Assembly: GCA_009844405.1 (NCBI GenBank)
Contig: VYBO01000062.1
Coordinates: 7,353-50,834 of the forward strand
Source of the DNA: Acidimicrobiaceae bacterium
Lineage (GTDB): Bacteria; Actinomycetota; Acidimicrobiia; Acidimicrobiales; Aldehydirespiratoraceae
DNA length: 43,482 bases
Direction of reading: 5' to 3'
Made by a program: the position numbers and the translations under genes. The number at the start of each line of letters is the position of its first letter. Position 1 is the stretch's first letter. Below are positions 40,582 through 43,482 of the stretch, piece by piece. The notes beneath the pieces are model-generated. The model was not told the DNA's origin and made no database searches. It worked only from the letters and a program-made list of their open reading frames with translations.

Positions 40582-41250
40582 ATGGCGATCGCGATTGAGA
40601 CCATGGACTGCACCGCGCTGGGGGATTCCGATCTGGCCGAGATGGCCGATCTCTGCGCCGTCTCCTCCAACGCATACGAGGTGGGCTCCCTGTCCAAGCA
40701 GGCCGAGGCCTGGGTGTTGGTGACCGAGGCCCGCGACAACGGCAAGCTGCGCGGCTTCTCGTTCTGCACTCTTGAGCGCATCGGCGGGACGCCCTGTGTT
40801 CTCGTCGGCGCCGGCCACACCTGCCGCACCACCCGCCGCGACACGGTGCTGAGAGGCGTCGTCACCGACCAACTACGCCGGGCGGCGCTGTCGTTCCCCG
40901 ACGAGGACGTCCTGGTCGGCATGCAGATCAACGATCCAGGCGCCTTCGAGGCCTTCAGGAACCTCCACGACGTGGTGCCCCGGCCGGGCCACAAGGCAAC
41001 CGGTGAGGAGCGGGCCTGGGGCCGCCGCCTCGCCAAGCGCTTCGGCATCGGAAGCCTCAGCTACGCGGACCGCGTCTTCACCACTCGCGGCAAGGGCGGC
41101 CCCCCGGTGGTGCTCGACCACGCCAGCCTCAAGCCCAAGCAGATCCGAGCCGAGACCGCCGAACTGCTCGACGGCTTGGTCCTCGAAGACGGTGACACGC
41201 TGATCGTGCACGGCTGGGTGATGGCCGAGGAGCTCGAGAAGCTGCTGTAG
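40582..41250 (+). CDS. GNAT-like protein of unknown function
   Basis: The 222-residue soluble protein has alternating strands and helices reminiscent of an N-acetyltransferase fold: SKQAEAWVLVTEARDNGKLRGFSFC and TRRDTVLRGVVTDQLRRAAL, where the Arg-rich turn could be the acetyl-CoA loop, then VLVGMQINDPGAFEAF. I do not recognise a substrate-specific subfamily, and the canonical Q/R-x-x-G-x-G/A loop is not clean. ATG 40582 follows an AGGGGTGG ribosome site; a GTG at 40570 in the same frame is the alternative. It stands between dnaE and a nitroreductase gene. Confidence 0.6.
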   Translation: MAIAIETMDCTALGDSDLAEMADLCAVSSNAYEVGSLSKQAEAWVLVTEARDNGKLRGFSFCTLERIGGTPCVLVGAGHTCRTTRRDTVLRGVVTDQLRRAALSFPDEDVLVGMQINDPGAFEAFRNLHDVVPRPGHKATGEERAWGRRLAKRFGIGSLSYADRVFTTRGKGGPPVVLDHASLKPKQIRAETAELLDGLVLEDGDTLIVHGWVMAEELEKLL

Positions 41251-41290
41251 CGAGGCGGTCGCGCGCCCGAGCCGAGGGGCGGAGCCGCCC

Positions 41291-41899
41291 ATGGAGTTCG
41301 AGCAGGCAGTGCGGCGGCGCCGCATGGTGCGCTCCTACACCGGCGAGCCGGTAGCGCCGGCCGTGATCGACGAGATCTGCGACCTGGGCAGACGGGCGCC
41401 TGCCGCGGGCAACACCGCCGGCGTGGAGTTCCTGGTGCTGGAGGGCGACGCCACTGCGGCCTACTGGGACGTCACCCTGCCTGCTGAGAGGCGGGACGGC
41501 TTCGCGTGGCCCGGCCTGCTGGCCGCGCCGGCGTTGGTGGTGGTCTGGGTCGATCCGGACGCATACGTGAGCCGGTACCGCGAGCCCGACAAGGCCCGCA
41601 CCGGTCTGGGCGCCGGCGAGGGGGCCTGGACGGTGCCCTACTGGTTCGTCGACGGCGGGGCGGCGGTCATGACCATGCTGCTGGCGGCGCGGGACCGGGG
41701 GCTGGGCGCGTCCTTCTTCGGGATGTTCGACCACGAGGACGTGGTGCGACATCGCTTCGGCGTGCCGCCCGGCCGGCGCGGCGTGGGCACCGTCGCCCTC
41801 GGCCACCGGGCCGAAGACGACCGCCCCAGCCGCTCAGCCGCCCGTGGCCGGCCCGATTTGAAGGACGTCCTCCACCGCTCCCACTGGCGCACGCCATGA
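41291..41899 (+). CDS. Nitroreductase-family FMN oxidoreductase
   Basis: The 202-residue protein has the nitroreductase pattern: MEFEQAVRRRRMVRSYTGEP (FMN-phosphate-binding Arg residues at the N-terminus), DLGRRAPAAGNTAGVEFLVL, and the C-terminal GLGASFFGMFDHEDVVRHRF with VGTVALGHRAEDD. Family members reduce nitro groups, quinones or flavins with NAD(P)H. The substrate is unknown. It starts 40 bases after the preceding gene and may be co-transcribed with it. Confidence 0.85.
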   Translation: MEFEQAVRRRRMVRSYTGEPVAPAVIDEICDLGRRAPAAGNTAGVEFLVLEGDATAAYWDVTLPAERRDGFAWPGLLAAPALVVVWVDPDAYVSRYREPDKARTGLGAGEGAWTVPYWFVDGGAAVMTMLLAARDRGLGASFFGMFDHEDVVRHRFGVPPGRRGVGTVALGHRAEDDRPSRSAARGRPDLKDVLHRSHWRTP

Positions 41900-41940
41900 G
41901 TGCCCGGCCGACTCGCTCCATGACCACTGCCTCCAATAAC

Positions 41941-41984
41941 CTTGAAAATCGATCTTTTGAAGACAGATTTTCAAGTTCTATGCT
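41941..41984 (+). promoter_or_regulatory. AT-rich promoter and palindromic operator of the DUF4143 ATPase
   Basis: A perfect inverted repeat CTTGAAAATC (41941-41950) and GATTTTCAAG (41966-41975) surrounds a 15-base centre. A -35 TTGAAG (41957-41962), 16-bp spacer and -10 TATGCT (41979-41984) place transcription start at the GTG at 41992, exactly 7 bases after the -10, predicting a leaderless mRNA. The hexamer and spacing are identical to those at vapB. The segment is strikingly AT-rich for this window. Confidence 0.6.
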
Positions 41985-41991
41985 TCTGGGG

Positions 41992-43188
41992 GTGGACAGG
42001 GAACCGAACTCTGAGACAACGGCAGATGAGGCCTTGGTCGAACGGCCCACGGATGCACATGCGCTGCAAGCAGCAATGGCGCGGTCACCGGTGACACTGC
42101 TGACAGGTCCTCGGCAGACAGGCAAGTCGACGCTGGTGCGGCGCGTCGTCAACCCGTCACCCTCGTCGGTGTTCGATCTGGAGGACTACCGAGACCTGGC
42201 ACGGCTGGCCGAGCCGATGCTCGCGCTGCGCGACGCCGGCGAGACGATCGTCATCGACGAGGCCCAGCGGATGCCCGAGCTGTTCAAGTCGCTGCGGGTG
42301 CTCGTCGACGAGGCCCGGCGTCCCGGGCGATTCGTGGTGCTCGGCAGCGCCTCGCCGGACCTGACCGGCCTCAGTTCGGAGTCGTTGGCAGGACGGGTGA
42401 CGATGTTGGAGCTGTCGGGGTTTCGCCTCGGCGACGTCGGCGCTGACCGTCTTGACGACCTGTGGCTTCGCGGCGGGCTGCCGGAGTCGTTCCTGGCCGT
42501 GGACGATCAGGCATCGAGCGCCTGGCGCGACGACTACATCGCGACCTTTCTGGAGCGGGACCTGGCCGGCTTCGGTTTCCGTTGTCCGGCGACCACCATG
42601 CGCCGGTTCTGGACGATGCTGGCCCACTACCACGGCCAGACGTGGAACGGCGCGGCGATCGCCCGCTCGATCGACGTCTCCGAGGCGATGGTTCGTCGGC
42701 TGGTCGACGCTCTGACCGACGCCCTAGTCGTGCGCCAGCTGCCGGCATGGTTCGCGAACATCTCGAAACGCCAGGTGAAGGCGCCGCGAGTCCATGTCCG
42801 CGACTGCGGTCTGCTGCACCGTCTGCTCGGGATCGGCAGCCGGCTCGACCTCGACCGCCATCCCAAGATGGGAGCGAGTTGGGAGGGGATGGTACTCGAA
42901 CAGCTCCTGGCCCGCTTCGGCAACAGCGCGGCCGCGTTCTGGTCGACCCACGGCGGGGCCGAACTCGATCTGAGACTGGAGATCGACGGCCAAGTGATCG
43001 GGTTCGAGATCAAGCGCACCGACCGTCCTTCGACCTCGAAGTCCATGCACAGCGCCCTGGCCGACCTGGAACTCGACCACCTCGTCGTCGTTCACGCAGC
43101 CGCGCATCGCTTCACGCTCGCCGACAGGATCACCGCCATCGGCGCCACCGAACTGCTCGTGTCAGACGATCCTCTCTCCGGCCTCTGA
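41992..43188 (+). CDS. AAA+ ATPase of the DUF4143 (AAA_14) family
   Basis: The protein of about 398 residues has Walker A GPRQTGKS (39-46), Walker B IVIDEAQR (86-93), a winged-helix region (about 210-260, YHGQTWNGAAIARSIDVSEA) and a C-terminal DUF4143 domain ending in a PD-(D/E)XK-nuclease-like core (GAELDLRLEIDGQVIGFEIK, about 321-341). Such proteins are common in accessory DNA and their function is unsettled. GTG 41992 fits the leaderless promoter; ATG 41980 and ATG 41921 are in frame but lie in or before the promoter. Its 3' end overlaps a convergent reading frame. Confidence 0.85.
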   Translation: MDREPNSETTADEALVERPTDAHALQAAMARSPVTLLTGPRQTGKSTLVRRVVNPSPSSVFDLEDYRDLARLAEPMLALRDAGETIVIDEAQRMPELFKSLRVLVDEARRPGRFVVLGSASPDLTGLSSESLAGRVTMLELSGFRLGDVGADRLDDLWLRGGLPESFLAVDDQASSAWRDDYIATFLERDLAGFGFRCPATTMRRFWTMLAHYHGQTWNGAAIARSIDVSEAMVRRLVDALTDALVVRQLPAWFANISKRQVKAPRVHVRDCGLLHRLLGIGSRLDLDRHPKMGASWEGMVLEQLLARFGNSAAAFWSTHGGAELDLRLEIDGQVIGFEIKRTDRPSTSKSMHSALADLELDHLVVVHAAAHRFTLADRITAIGATELLVSDDPLSGL

Positions 43189-43482
43189 CGAATCGACAGC
43201 GCGAGCCCCAATCGGCCTCGAGCCCGTAGCGCGCCGCAACACACCTGGGCTCCAGTAGGAGGCTCGAAAGCCCCGGCCAGGGTTCCTACTACGGTCCCTG
43301 CGCCATCCAACAACTGCCATCGGCTGCCTCGTGTCTCCACCCGCAGCCGGTCGCCCGAAGACAGTGCGGCGATGGCCCGATGCACAGGGTCGCCGGAAGG
43401 CCTGCGCCCGGCCCGGTCGAGACACTTAGCCTGGATCCACCGGTGGGTTGATGCCGGTGGGGTTGGCGCGTCCACCTGAAAG
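43092..43482 (-). CDS. C-terminal part of a RecQ-like helicase, entering from the right edge
   Basis: The frame is open to the window edge, so its start lies outside. Residues such as SGDPVHRAIAALSSGDRLRV, RWQLLDGAGTVVGTLAGAFE and PPTGAQV resemble the C-terminal end of actinobacterial RecQ-type helicases, in my recollection of that family. The last about 35 codons (below 43190) run antisense into the end of the DUF4143 gene and are Ser/Ala-rich, as if the native end had been replaced. It may be an intact gene with an altered tail or a remnant. No catalytic helicase motif is inside the window. Confidence 0.45.
   Translation of the reverse strand, partial: FQVDAPTPPASTHRWIQAKCLDRAGRRPSGDPVHRAIAALSSGDRLRVETRGSRWQLLDGAGTVVGTLAGAFEPPTGAQVCCGALRARGRLGLALSIRQRPERGSSDTSSSVAPMAVILSASVKRCAAA

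Noticed and set aside
36850..40872. A 1340-codon open frame antisense to dnaE.
   Set aside because: It is the complement of dnaE, whose motifs are unmistakable; the antisense product is low-complexity Val/Gly/Leu/His-rich.
41251..41290. Possible seventh copy of the dispersed repeat between the GNAT-like gene and the nitroreductase gene.
   Set aside because: Only short blocks (CTCGGGC, GCCTCGCT on the minus strand) match and the centre is different, so it is not counted.

Overview
This is a 43.5-kb, high-GC, gene-dense chromosomal window from an actinobacterium. The supporting evidence is a meso-diaminopimelate-type MurE, SepF, YggT and a DivIVA/Wag31-like protein at the end of the division and cell wall (dcw) cluster, a Bpa/PafE proteasome activator ending in GTYL, and many leaderless-looking starts of the form TANNNT-N7-(A/G)TG. 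Class Acidimicrobiia is my best guess but rests on general resemblance only. I see no rRNA, tRNA or CRISPR array.

Layout. 1-8617 is accessory and mixed: a 44-bp tandem repeat at the edge, a MoxR ATPase, a BsuBI/PstI-type restriction-modification pair, a membrane-anchored Asp-box protein, a VapBC toxin-antitoxin pair, a small conserved protein, an HNH endonuclease and a lipoate-ligase-like protein. 8680-29257 is the dcw cluster and its usual tail, all on the + strand: mraZ, rsmH, ftsL, ftsI, murE, mraY, murD, ftsW, murG, murC, murB, ftsQ, ftsZ, pgeF, a PLP-binding YggS protein, sepF, yggT, divIVA, a DksA/TraR-like gene, lspA and rluD. Most genes from ftsL to ftsQ overlap by 4 bp (ATGA or GTGA). 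murF, which normally lies between murE and mraY, is absent. The cluster opens with a recognisable promoter carrying five 10-bp-phased MraZ-box-like repeats.

29367-34493 is the most unusual locus. A divergent pair has on one side a gene fusing a glycine-betaine-type (OpuAC) binding domain to a GluR0-like glutamate-receptor ion channel with a TVGYG potassium filter. On the other side are a BCCT-family betaine transporter and a stand-alone OpuAC-type binding protein closely related to the fused domain. No ABC permease or ATPase accompanies them. I infer a compatible-solute sensing and uptake module in which solute binding may gate potassium flux.

34548-41899 holds an Rrf2 regulator, an alkaline-phosphatase-superfamily phosphodiesterase, bpa, dnaE (preceded by DnaA-box-like motifs), a GNAT-like protein and a nitroreductase. 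41941-43482 holds an AAA+/DUF4143 ATPase with its own AT-rich palindromic promoter, which runs convergently into what looks like the C-terminal end of a RecQ-like helicase leaving the window.

A roughly 50-70-bp GC-rich repeat recurs in at least six intergenic gaps in both orientations, including between murC and murB. It is the main unexplained non-coding element.
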